Positions 44,692 to 52,853 of a DNA stretch of 64,000 nt are shown in pieces. How positions within the stretch are numbered: the first letter of the stretch is position 1; each line of letters starts with the position of its first letter. This stretch comes from Aequorivita capsosiphonis DSM 23843 (lineage in GTDB: Bacteria > Bacteroidota > Bacteroidia > Flavobacteriales > Flavobacteriaceae): assembly GCF_000429125.1 (NCBI RefSeq), contig NZ_AUBG01000015.1, positions 1 through 64,000 on the forward strand, given 5' to 3'. The position numbers and the translations under genes were made by a program. The notes below the pieces were generated by a model. It did no database searches. It was not told where the DNA came from and worked only from the letters and a program-made list of their open reading frames with translations.

Positions 44692-45633
44692 ATGATAACA
44701 CCTACATCTCTTCAAATTGGCGATACTGTAGCCATAGTTGCTACTGCAAGGAAAGTTTCAAAAGAAGAGTTGCAACCCGCGCTACAATTGCTCGAAAACT
44801 GGGGATTAAAAGCTGTTTTGGGGAAGTCGATTGGAGCCGAGGAAAACCAATTTGCCGGAAGTGATGATTTGCGAGAAAGAGATTTTCAGCAAATGATGAT
44901 CGATCCAAATATAAAAGCAATTTGGTGTGCACGTGGTGGCTATGGAACTGTTAGGATAATTGATAAATTAGACTTTTTAAAATTTAAAAAAAATCCTAAA
45001 TGGATTATTGGTTATAGCGATGTCACGGTATTGCATTCGCACATAAATAATTTAGGAGTTGAAACCCTTCACGCTCAAATGTGTCTGGAAGTTGAAAAGA
45101 AAACTGAAGAAACGAGGGAGTCCATTCGGAAGGTTTTATTTGGGGAAGAACATTCTATCTCATCTGAGACAAACATAGACAAGAAGAACACACTTCGACA
45201 AGCTCAGCACAATGCCTTGCATAAATTTAATCGACCAGGTTTGGTCAAAGGTGAAATTATTGGTGGAAATCTTTCCGTACTTTATTCCCTCTGCGGAAGT
45301 GATTCAGCAATAAATACCGATGGGAAAATTCTTTTTATTGAAGATCTGGATGAATATCTCTATCACATAGACCGAATGATGATGAATCTGAAACGAAATG
45401 GAATGCTCGAAAACTTGGCGGGTTTGATTGTTGGTGGAATGACAATGATGAATGATAACACCATTCCCTTCGGAAAAACCGCGCAAGAAATTATTGTGGA
45501 AGTAGTTTCAGAATATAATTATCCAGTTTGTTTTAATGTACCTGCGGGACATTGTAAAGACAATCGAGCCTTAATTATGGGGAGAAATATTACTTTGGAA
45601 GTGACTGAAAATGAAACTAGACTTGTTTTTTAA
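44692..45633 (+). CDS. LD-carboxypeptidase, peptidase family S66
   Basis: A 313-aa enzyme that removes the terminal D-alanine from murein tetrapeptides during peptidoglycan recycling in known members. Family signatures are WCARGGYGTVRIID (nucleophile region follows YSDVTVLHSHI), GGNLSVLYSLCGS, LFIEDLDEYLYHIDRMM (Glu) and NVPAGHCKDNRALIMG (His). No signal peptide, so cytoplasmic. Residues 166-175 (TLRQAQHNAL) lie in a loop that normally joins the two lobes and are encoded by a repeat-like sequence. A terminator overlaps the stop codon. Confidence 0.93.
   Translation: MITPTSLQIGDTVAIVATARKVSKEELQPALQLLENWGLKAVLGKSIGAEENQFAGSDDLRERDFQQMMIDPNIKAIWCARGGYGTVRIIDKLDFLKFKKNPKWIIGYSDVTVLHSHINNLGVETLHAQMCLEVEKKTEETRESIRKVLFGEEHSISSETNIDKKNTLRQAQHNALHKFNRPGLVKGEIIGGNLSVLYSLCGSDSAINTDGKILFIEDLDEYLYHIDRMMMNLKRNGMLENLAGLIVGGMTMMNDNTIPFGKTAQEIIVEVVSEYNYPVCFNVPAGHCKDNRALIMGRNITLEVTENETRLVF
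45189..45216 (+). repeat. CACTTCGACAAGCTCAG-type repeat in the S66 gene
   Basis: CACACTTCGACAAGCTCAG, then CACAATGCC, matches from memory a word common in Bacteroidota repeats (TTCGACAAGCTCAG). It falls in the inter-lobe loop, in frame. Confidence 0.5.
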
Positions 45634-45655
45634 AAAACTGACAAATAGTTTTTTT
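45632..45655 (+). terminator. Terminator of the LD-carboxypeptidase gene
   Basis: AAAAAACT and AGTTTTTT pair around GACAAAT with a continuing T run, beginning within the stop codon. Confidence 0.65.
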
Positions 45656-45796
45656 CATTTAGCGTCTTCTTCAAAAACTTAAAATGCGGTTTACTCATTC
45701 ATAAGCGCTGTTTATTTAATAATATCCGTTGATTGCTAAAAAGTTCCCTTTTTCATACAATGATTTTGTAACTTTCACTTGAATAATCCACTATAT

Positions 45797-46227
45797 ATGA
45801 AAAGCTCAATATTAAAAAATGCAGTTTTAGTAGTGCTAATTTACACTGTAACCTCCAGTTGTGTTACTCTTCAACAGCCGCTTCCTAGAAGTCTTTGGGG
45901 AAATTGGGCTTTTGTACAAACTGGTACAATAATCAACGGTTCAAACCAACATCTTGAAAACTATAGGAATGTATGTTCTAAAAAGAGTGATCGATTGCAC
46001 TTTTCGTCAGACAATAAAATCTCACTGCGTCGGTATGATGAAATCTGTATAATCCATCATTATTTATTGGGGGATACCACGTAGAGGGCAATACTTTAAA
46101 AATTGATTTGGCAGATAGCCGGCCTTATCGGGATAGTGCATTTCCACCGATTAAGGAATTTAGAATTATAAATATCAGTGACACTACTTTGAAACTTGAG
46201 GAGATTCCAGATGAATTTCGATTCTAG
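45797..46227 (+). pseudogene. Lipocalin-like lipoprotein gene split by a one-base frameshift
   Basis: From the ATG at 45797 a lipoprotein signal leads to SSC (lipobox) and continues QPLPRSLWGNWAFVQTGTII to LLGDTT, stopping at TAG 46084. The next frame continues seamlessly: GYHVEGNTLKIDLADSRPYR, DSAFPPIKEFRIINISDTTL, KLEEIPDEFRF, ending TAG 46227. Adding one G to the run of five at 46069-46073 would restore a 144-codon protein with a lipocalin-like strand pattern. It may be a real mutation, slipped-strand phase variation, or a sequencing error. Confidence 0.75.
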
Positions 46228-46333
46228 AAATATATTCAAGAATTAAAAATCACTCGAAATTGAAGCTATGGATCTTACAGAGCAAACTGATCTTTTCAGC
46301 TTAAATCCGTGATATTTATTATTTTTAAGAATT

Positions 46334-46696
46334 ATGGCTTCACACAACGAACTCGGAAAAATAGGAGAAGAGATAGCCGCTCAATATCTAATGACGAGCG
46401 GTTATAAAATCTTACGTCGCAATTTCTTTTTCGACAAAGCAGAAATAGATATCATAGCTCAAAAAGAGGAAGGAACTGTTGTAATCGTTGAAGTAAAAAC
46501 TAGAAACAGTGATTTTTTTGGGAATCCACAGAGTTTTGTAACTCCTGGTAAGATCAAAAATTTGGTGAAAGCTGCGAACGAATATATTGTTTCAAATGAT
46601 CTTGATGTTGAAGTTCGATTTGATATCATTGCTATTCTGAAAAATCAAAAAGCCGAAAGCCTAGAGCATTTTGAAAATGCATTCTATCACTTTTAA
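46334..46696 (+). CDS. YraN/UPF0102 family nuclease-fold protein
   Basis: A 120-aa protein with a restriction-endonuclease-like fold. GKIGEEIAAQYLMTSGYKIL opens the domain, and the catalytic-type acidic/lysine pattern is visible as AEIDIIAQ and VEVKTRNSDFFG (D-x-n-ExK). The family is nearly universal and lacks a settled function, with DNA or RNA processing suggested. It is cytoplasmic and monocistronic. Confidence 0.92.
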   Translation: MASHNELGKIGEEIAAQYLMTSGYKILRRNFFFDKAEIDIIAQKEEGTVVIVEVKTRNSDFFGNPQSFVTPGKIKNLVKAANEYIVSNDLDVEVRFDIIAILKNQKAESLEHFENAFYHF

Positions 46697-46703
46697 TTCC
46701 CAT

Positions 46704-46787
46704 CTTTCGGCTACTGCTCAGGATAAACTATGACGGGAATCTCTATCTTTATTTCTCTTTCCTGCGAGGTTTTTAGAACCTTGTAGG
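46704..46787. repeat. Degenerate repeat words after yraN
   Basis: CTTTCGGCTACTGCTCAGGATA (46704-46725) resembles the CTTCGGCTCCGCTCAGGATA of the mfd insertion. At 46761-46787 CCTGCGAGGTTTTTAG and AACCTTGTAGG form an imperfect dyad. Both fall between convergent genes. Confidence 0.45.
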
Positions 46788-46884
46788 TATTACCAATTCC
46801 CAATATAATGACCTACAATGTAGCCTACGGCAATATACTTTGACAATCTCAGCACCACGCCTTGCAAGAAATAACCTTTACGGA

Positions 46885-48225
46885 CTATTTTTTATATGCT
46901 TCCAAAGAATCAATTATGCCAAACAGATTTTTCTGACCCCGAGGCTTCCCGATAATCTTTTTATTCTTGTCCAAAACATAGTAGGTGGGAGTTCCAGTAA
47001 TATTATATTTTAAGGTAATATTTGCGCGATCTTCATCCGTTTTAAACACATGAATAAAACTCGGAAGCTTTGTTATTGTTTCTTTCCAAGGCTCATCTTC
47101 CATTTCCAGGCCAATGGCGATAACTTTAATTTTCTCACTTTTAAGGTTTGTCATTTTCTCATTCAAAACCGGCATTTGCTCCATACAATGTGAACATTCT
47201 GAACTCCAAAAAACCAGAACATAATAGTCGGCCACGTCTGTAGTATAAAATGTATTTTTATTATCGTTTTCATCTTTCCAAGAAAAATCTGGAGCTTTGG
47301 CTCCTATGGCAAGATTCTTAAATAAATTTAATTTTTCACTAAGTGCAGTATCATCAAGAGAAGAAGCAAGGTCAGATAAATAATTTTCGGCTAAATAATT
47401 GGCAGCATTATTTTTATTTCTATTGACCAATGATTGCCAGAACTCAGCTAATAATGTTTTTTGAAATTCAGAATCGCAATTTCGGAGCTCAAAAGAAATA
47501 TCATTTATTATAGAACGATAAAACGAAGCGCCTTGTACCTCGATAAATTCGTAATAATATTTTTCAATAATTTTTATGGGAAAGGAGGAGCTTTGCAGTT
47601 GTCTATCCTCAAAATCGAAATTCTTGAAAAAATTGCTCTTTTTGTCACCGAAGTAGATGTTTCTATTTTTAAAATCATTCGGTATGTAAGGCTTGTTGGC
47701 CTTAATGAATAAGGAAGCAAAGGAATTCTCCGACTCTTTCTCAGCTTTATTTTGAATTCCTAATTGGCTTCTAAGAAGTCTTTCAGTCTCGTTTGCATTT
47801 GGTTTATCAGCAGTCAATTCTGAATTAAGCTCATTTTCGACTGAGGTCATTTTATTCAAGTATTCGGACAACATTTTATTCTGAGCATCGCTAAATACCA
47901 CTCCCGATTCTTCAGAAAACGTAAAAGAAACTTCATCTTTCCCGTTAAATATTAAATCGAAATAGTTTACTTCCTCTGGTAAATTATACACCAATCGATA
48001 ACTTCCTTTTGGTAGTGAATCCAAATTTATTTTAAATTCTCCATTCTCCCCTACCTTGGAATCTTTTGCATACACTTTTCCAGTAGGCGTTAGACGATAT
48101 AGAATTCCAAAATCATAATCTTTGGCAGGCGAAAATTTTCCGATTAAGGCATTCTCAGTCTTGGAATCCTGACAAAAAAGGAAGAATGGGATTATAAGAA
48201 AAAGAAGAAATGCCTTGTTAAACAT
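46885..48225 (-). CDS. TlpA-like thioredoxin-fold lipoprotein
   Basis: A 446-aa envelope protein. The signal peptide ends in a lipobox FLFC (Cys19). The first 110 residues resemble a DUF4369-type beta domain (DYDFGILYRLTPTGKVYAKD). The C-terminal 140 residues are a TlpA thioredoxin fold with FWSSECSHCMEQMPVLNEKM carrying redox pair CSHC, and cis-Pro in YNITGTPTYYVLD. It probably reduces or oxidises envelope thiols. The CxxC pair is CSHC rather than the common CGPC. Monocistronic. Confidence 0.88.
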   Translation of the reverse strand: MFNKAFLLFLIIPFFLFCQDSKTENALIGKFSPAKDYDFGILYRLTPTGKVYAKDSKVGENGEFKINLDSLPKGSYRLVYNLPEEVNYFDLIFNGKDEVSFTFSEESGVVFSDAQNKMLSEYLNKMTSVENELNSELTADKPNANETERLLRSQLGIQNKAEKESENSFASLFIKANKPYIPNDFKNRNIYFGDKKSNFFKNFDFEDRQLQSSSFPIKIIEKYYYEFIEVQGASFYRSIINDISFELRNCDSEFQKTLLAEFWQSLVNRNKNNAANYLAENYLSDLASSLDDTALSEKLNLFKNLAIGAKAPDFSWKDENDNKNTFYTTDVADYYVLVFWSSECSHCMEQMPVLNEKMTNLKSEKIKVIAIGLEMEDEPWKETITKLPSFIHVFKTDEDRANITLKYNITGTPTYYVLDKNKKIIGKPRGQKNLFGIIDSLEAYKK

Positions 48226-48244
48226 AGCTAGTGAATTAAAAATG

Positions 48245-48252
48245 CAAAGTTA
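48245..48252 (-). promoter_or_regulatory. TAACTTTG -7 box of the TlpA-like gene
   Basis: An exact box on the minus strand about 19 nt upstream of the ATG. No convincing -33 element. Confidence 0.5.
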
Positions 48253-48339
48253 TCAATCTTTTGCACAGCTATCTGGAATTCACAAGTACTTAACAAGAAA
48301 AAGAGTAATTCTTCACAAAAATCTTAAATCGTAAAAATT

Positions 48340-49137
48340 TCAGCTTTTATTTTTTACAAACTCCCCAATTTTGTAGAGCAAAATAATTTGTAAAAAAATA
48401 CTAGGAATTAAAAACAGATACCCTAACCAAGCCATAAAAACAATTATAAAAAACACTCCGCTCGCTATTTCAAATCCGCCGGCAATTTGGGAAATACTAC
48501 CCATTGGTTTTAGTAATCGAAGCAATGCGAAGCCAAAAATAAAACTTCCAATTCCGCAGAAAATGGATTGTACTACTAAAACATACTCCATATAAAATGG
48601 CTCAACATAAAGTGAAACCATATCGTAACCATAAAACAAAATAGTTGTTCCTATTAAAAAGAAACCTCCAATTTTCATTAAATAGTTGTCAAAGATTTTT
48701 CCGCTTAAAACAAACCCCCATATAAAATAAATATAAGCGATCATAACTATAAACTTCATACTGATATAAGCTCCATTTGAAATTATCAGTTCCTCTTCAT
48801 AAAATCTGGCATAATCAACTGCGAACTCTACAAAGCCAGAAAGAAAATAAATCAAGCCACAAATCCAAGCAAGTTTTATATAGAACGTAAAAGATTTGAT
48901 TTCTTTTATATCGAAGTTTTCAAATGCTAAGGATTCGGCCTCTTTTAGATTTTCCAAATCTTCACCTAGTGCATTCAAAATAGTTTTAAGGGTAAAGCTT
49001 CGTGGCGTAACTTCCCCAGCTTCTATACGCTGAATGGTTCGCACATTTATATTGCACTGCTCCACAAGTTCCTCCTGCGTAAAGCCTTTTTGCTTTCGGA
49101 GTTCTAAAATTTTTCGGCCAAGTTCAGGTTGTTTCAT
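48340..49137 (-). CDS. XRE helix-turn-helix membrane protein
   Basis: A 265-aa protein with an N-terminal XRE DNA-binding domain (ELRKQKGFTQEELVEQCNIN, VRTIQRIEAGEVTPRSFTLK) and about six membrane helices from residue 80. This fused form is known in Bacteroidota, where a membrane-bound regulator is expected. The ligand or signal is unknown. A perfect 12-bp palindrome upstream is a candidate binding site. Confidence 0.88.
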   Translation of the reverse strand: MKQPELGRKILELRKQKGFTQEELVEQCNINVRTIQRIEAGEVTPRSFTLKTILNALGEDLENLKEAESLAFENFDIKEIKSFTFYIKLAWICGLIYFLSGFVEFAVDYARFYEEELIISNGAYISMKFIVMIAYIYFIWGFVLSGKIFDNYLMKIGGFFLIGTTILFYGYDMVSLYVEPFYMEYVLVVQSIFCGIGSFIFGFALLRLLKPMGSISQIAGGFEIASGVFFIIVFMAWLGYLFLIPSIFLQIILLYKIGEFVKNKS

Positions 49138-49179
49138 TTGTCTAAGAATTTATGAAGCAATAGTACGATGACAGTAAAT

Positions 49180-49191
49180 ATAGTGCACTAT
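49180..49191 (-). promoter_or_regulatory. ATAGTGCACTAT palindrome upstream of the XRE gene
   Basis: Perfect 12-bp dyad 43 nt upstream of the XRE start. A near -7 box TATATTTA lies just below it at about 49175-49182, so a bound XRE protein could block it. A related half-site AATAGT is at 49160-49165. Confidence 0.5.
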
Positions 49192-49240
49192 TTTGAAGGG
49201 AATTTAACCCGACATTTACCCGACATTCAATTAAAGACTA

Positions 49241-49304
49241 GACCTAACAGGTTTTTAAAACCTGTCAGGTCTTGCAATTCTTCCAGAGTTTGAAACCCTG
49301 GAAG
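49241..49304. repeat. Two adjacent ACAGGTTT-type hairpins after mfd
   Basis: 49241-49271: GACCTAACAGGTTTT and AAAACCTGTCAGGTC, one mismatch. 49280-49304: CTTCCAGAGTTT and AAACCCTGGAAG, one mismatch. They end 2 nt from the mfd stop codon and probably terminate it. Confidence 0.7.
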
Positions 49305-49306
49305 AG

Positions 49307-52300
49307 TTAGTTTTTAAAAGGCTCCAAAGCATTCAACGCTTTATCAACCGAAGAAATCCCCTCAAAAGTCAAAATCAAACGCAATCCGTTGCGGGTTTGT
49401 TTTTCTTTCATCGTCACCTTTTGCCGATGAATTTGCACATATTGAAGCACTTTTGAAAATGAAGGGCTTTGGTAAAACGCGCTCTGTTGATCTGCAACAA
49501 AATAACCGACCATCTTTTTCTTCTTCATTATCAAACGCTCTAAGCCCATAGAAATAGCAAGCCATTTTATCCTTACGCTGTTCAGCAAATCTTCTGCTTC
49601 CCTGGGAAGTTCTCCAAAACGATCTAGCAATTCTTTTTCAAATTTCTGTAGCTCTGCTTCGTTTTTCAACTGGTTCAACTTTGTGTAGAGATTAAGCCTT
49701 TCAGTAATATTATTGACATAATCATCTGGAAAAAGAAGTTCGAAATCTGCGTCTATAGTAATTTCTTTTACAAATTTCCGGTCTCCTCGTCCTTCGGCTC
49801 CGCTCAGGATAGACTCCGACGAAGTGTCGTCATAAAGATCTTTAAATTCCTTTTCCTTGAGTTCGTCAATGGCTTCTGAAAGAATTTTTTGATAGGTTTC
49901 AAAACCAATTTCGTTGATAAATCCGCTTTGTTCGCCACCAAGCAAATCACCAGCACCTCTGATTTCCAAATCTTTCATTGCGATGTTTATTCCACTTCCC
50001 AATTCTGAAAACTGTTCTAAAGCAGTGATTCGTTTTCTCGCTTCATCCGTCATTGCAGAAAAATCTGGGGTGATAAAATAGCAAAATGCTTTTTTATTAC
50101 TTCTACCTACGCGTCCACGCATCTGATGCAAATCGGAAAGTCCGAAATTATTGGCGTTGTTGATAAAAATAGTATTTGCATTCGGCACATCCAAGCCACT
50201 TTCAATAATGGTTGTAGAAACCAAAACATCAAATTCATTGTTCATAAACCGAAGCATCAAATCTTCCAGTTTCTTCCCGTCCATCTGCCCGTGGCCGATC
50301 CCGATTTTCGCATCTGGCACCAAGCGCTGGATCAATCCTGCGACTTCTTTAATATTTTCAATTCTATTGTGAACAAAGAAAACCTGTCCGCCACGTGATA
50401 TTTCATAACGAACCGCATCGCGAATGCTTTCTTCCCCAAAACGAATAACGTGCGTCTCCACAGGATAACGGTTTGGAGGAGGCGTTGTAATTACCGATAA
50501 ATCCCGCGCAGCCATCAAACTAAACTGCAAGGTGCGCGGGATTGGGGTTGCCGTTAGGGTTAGCGTATCTACATTTTCCTTAATGGTTTTCAATTTGTCT
50601 TTAACACCTACACCAAACTTTTGTTCTTCATCAATTACCAACAATCCCAAATCTTTAAATTCTACCGATTTGCTTACCAATTGATGCGTGCCGATTACAA
50701 TATCAAGTCGACCGTCTTTTAAACCTTCCAAGACTGCTTTTCTTTCTTTTGCAGTTCTAAAACGGTTTAGATAATCAACTTTTACGGGCATTTCTGAAAG
50801 ACGTTCCGAAAAAGTTTTAAAATGCTGAAACGCCAAAATAGTTGTGGGTACTAATACAGCGACCTGTTTTCCGTTGTCTACCGCTTTGAAAGCCGCGCGA
50901 ATGGCGACTTCCGTTTTTCCGAAGCCAACGTCGCCACAAACCAAACGATCCATTGGCCGCTCGTTTTCCATATCTTTTTTTACATCTTCCGTGGCGGTAC
51001 TTTGGTCTGGCGTATCTTCATAAATAAAGGAAGATTCCAATTCTGCTTGTAAATAACTGTCCGGATCATAAGCAAATCCTTTTAGCGTTCTACGTTTTGC
51101 GTAGAGTTCAATTAAATTGAAAGCAATTTCCTTGACACGGGTTTTCGTTTTTTGCTTTAGTTTTTTCCACGCATCACTACCCAATTTATAGATTTTGGGT
51201 TCACGACCATCCTTGCCGTTATATTTTGAAATCTTATGAAGACTGTGAATGCTGAGGTACAGAATATCGCGTTCGCCATAAAAAAGTTTGATAGCCTCTT
51301 GCATCTTTCCTTCCACTTCAATTTTTTGAAGTCCGCCAAATTTCCCAATTCCGTGGTCAATATGCGTCACATAATCACCAACTTCCAGATTAGAGATTTC
51401 CTTTAAAGTAATTGCCTGTTTTTTAGCGTACCCATTTTTCAGCTGAAACTTATGATAACGCTCAAAAATCTGGTGATCGGTATAGCAAACTACTTTTAAA
51501 TCATCATCAATAAAACCCTGAAATAACGGAAACACGACGGTTTCAAACTGCTGCACATTTTGTTCGGCATCTTCAAAAATATCTTGAAAGCGTTTTGCCT
51601 GCTGATCACTACTACAGAATATGTAATTTTTATATCCATTCTCCGTATTTTCATTCAAATTCTCAATCAGTAAATTAAATTGTTTGTTGAATGAAGGTTG
51701 TGGTCTAGTTGAAAACGAAATCAAATCTGAAATCGAAATCGAACCATTTTTTATATGAACTGAAGTAAAATCCTCAAGTTGTTGTTTCAATAAATCCGAA
51801 GTACAGAATAACTCAGACGGTTTTGCGCGTTTTATTTCTGAATCGATTGCATTAAAAGCTTCAGTAGCTTTATTGAACAGGGTGTCAATAGCACTGCTGA
51901 AAAGTTCTTCGTTTTTCAGAAAAACCACGGTTTTTGAATTTATATACTTCAGAAACGTTTCTCGATTTTCATCAATCATCTTGTTTTCCACATTCGGAAT
52001 GATGGAAACCTTTTTCACCTGTTCTAAAGAAAGTTGTGTTTCCACGTCGAAAGTCCGGATGCTATCAACATCATCCCCAAAAAACTCAATTCGGTATGGT
52101 TCGTCATTGCTAAAGCTGAAAACATCCAAAATTCCACCACGAACAGAAAACTCACCTGGTTCGGTAACGAAATCTGTTCTTTTGAAATGGTATTCAAACA
52201 AAACCTCGTTTACAAAATCGATTGAAAGTTGGTCGTTAACTGCAATCTTTAATGTATTTCTTTCTAATTCCTTTCGGGTAACTACTTTTTCAAATAGCGC

Positions 52301-52678
52301 TTCGGGATAAGTAACGATAAATGCAGGTTTCTTTCTGGAATTAATTCGGTTTAAAACCTCACTTCGCAGTAAAACATTGGCGTTATCGGTTTCCTCAATT
52401 TGATAGGGTCTTCGGTAACTTCCGGGATAAAAAAGCACATTTTTATCTCCCAAGAGATTTTCGAGATCGTTTAGATGGTATGCGGCTTCCTCTTTATCAT
52501 TTAGGATTAAGAGAAAAGGAAGGTCTCCATTTTTAAATGTTTGGGCCAAAACCATTGAAACCGAAGAGCCAATAAGGCCCGAAACCGCAATTGTTGCTTG
52601 ATTTTTGGATATAGTTTCCCCCAGTTTTTGCGTTTGCAAAGACCGTGAATAGAGTGAAGTAGCGAATTTTTTTTGCAT
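49307..52678 (-). CDS. mfd: Transcription-repair coupling factor Mfd
   Basis: A 1123-aa translocase that removes stalled RNA polymerase and recruits UvrA. UvrB-homology domains in the first 350 residues (FLILNDKEEAAYHLNDLENL, VEPGEFSVRGGILDVFSF), RNAP-interacting domain with GDYVTHIDHGIGKFGGL, then a RecG-like helicase: Walker A DVGFGKTEVAIRA, LLVIDEEQKFGV, LTATPIPRTL, QMRGRVGRSNKKAFCYF. The C-terminal TRCF domain begins near 980. Residues about 951-966 (SSESILSGAEGRGDRK) are an insertion encoded by a GC-rich repeat. Length otherwise normal. Confidence 0.97.
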   Translation of the reverse strand: MQKKFATSLYSRSLQTQKLGETISKNQATIAVSGLIGSSVSMVLAQTFKNGDLPFLLILNDKEEAAYHLNDLENLLGDKNVLFYPGSYRRPYQIEETDNANVLLRSEVLNRINSRKKPAFIVTYPEALFEKVVTRKELERNTLKIAVNDQLSIDFVNEVLFEYHFKRTDFVTEPGEFSVRGGILDVFSFSNDEPYRIEFFGDDVDSIRTFDVETQLSLEQVKKVSIIPNVENKMIDENRETFLKYINSKTVVFLKNEELFSSAIDTLFNKATEAFNAIDSEIKRAKPSELFCTSDLLKQQLEDFTSVHIKNGSISISDLISFSTRPQPSFNKQFNLLIENLNENTENGYKNYIFCSSDQQAKRFQDIFEDAEQNVQQFETVVFPLFQGFIDDDLKVVCYTDHQIFERYHKFQLKNGYAKKQAITLKEISNLEVGDYVTHIDHGIGKFGGLQKIEVEGKMQEAIKLFYGERDILYLSIHSLHKISKYNGKDGREPKIYKLGSDAWKKLKQKTKTRVKEIAFNLIELYAKRRTLKGFAYDPDSYLQAELESSFIYEDTPDQSTATEDVKKDMENERPMDRLVCGDVGFGKTEVAIRAAFKAVDNGKQVAVLVPTTILAFQHFKTFSERLSEMPVKVDYLNRFRTAKERKAVLEGLKDGRLDIVIGTHQLVSKSVEFKDLGLLVIDEEQKFGVGVKDKLKTIKENVDTLTLTATPIPRTLQFSLMAARDLSVITTPPPNRYPVETHVIRFGEESIRDAVRYEISRGGQVFFVHNRIENIKEVAGLIQRLVPDAKIGIGHGQMDGKKLEDLMLRFMNNEFDVLVSTTIIESGLDVPNANTIFINNANNFGLSDLHQMRGRVGRSNKKAFCYFITPDFSAMTDEARKRITALEQFSELGSGINIAMKDLEIRGAGDLLGGEQSGFINEIGFETYQKILSEAIDELKEKEFKDLYDDTSSESILSGAEGRGDRKFVKEITIDADFELLFPDDYVNNITERLNLYTKLNQLKNEAELQKFEKELLDRFGELPREAEDLLNSVRIKWLAISMGLERLIMKKKKMVGYFVADQQSAFYQSPSFSKVLQYVQIHRQKVTMKEKQTRNGLRLILTFEGISSVDKALNALEPFKN
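49781..49826 (-). repeat. GAGCGGAGCCGAAGG repeat inserted in frame in mfd
   Basis: Minus-strand text includes ATCCTGAGCGGAGCCGAAGG and ACGAGGAGACC, the same core as at 24052 and 24412. It encodes SILSGAEGRGDR in the linker before the C-terminal TRCF domain. Confidence 0.7.
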
Positions 52679-52685
52679 CGAACGG

Positions 52686-52716
52686 CAAATTTAATCCAAA
52701 CCTCACAGGTCTCAAA
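52686..52716 (-). promoter_or_regulatory. mfd promoter using a -33 element inside a palindrome
   Basis: On the minus strand TTTG (52713-52716), 19 nt, TAAATTTG (52686-52693) is a consensus Bacteroidota promoter. The TTTG lies in the loop of the palindrome at 52701-52727. The -7 box ends 7 nt before the ATG, so the mRNA would be leaderless or nearly so. Confidence 0.7.
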
Positions 52717-52727
52717 GACCTGTAAGG
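52701..52727. repeat. ACAGGTCT palindrome upstream of mfd
   Basis: CCTCACAGGTCT and AGACCTGTAAGG pair with one mismatch around CAA. It belongs to the same general type as the hairpin at 49241. Confidence 0.65.
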
Positions 52728-52806
52728 CTTTTGTTTTCAACTTTATCATTTTGCTAACATTCATTAGGTTCGTGTTTCTGTATTTTTAAGATCACACGAA
52801 TTATAT

Positions 52807-52839
52807 AGACCCCCAAAGGTTTCCGAAACCTTTGGGTCT
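52807..52839. repeat. AAAGGTTTC palindrome before the FAD oxidoreductase gene
   Basis: AGACCC and AAAGGTTTC pair with GAAACCTTTGGGTCT, with two extra C on the left side. It ends 14 nt before the ATG at 52854 and would fold in the 5' leader. Confidence 0.65.
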
Positions 52840-52853
52840 AAAAAACCTTAATT

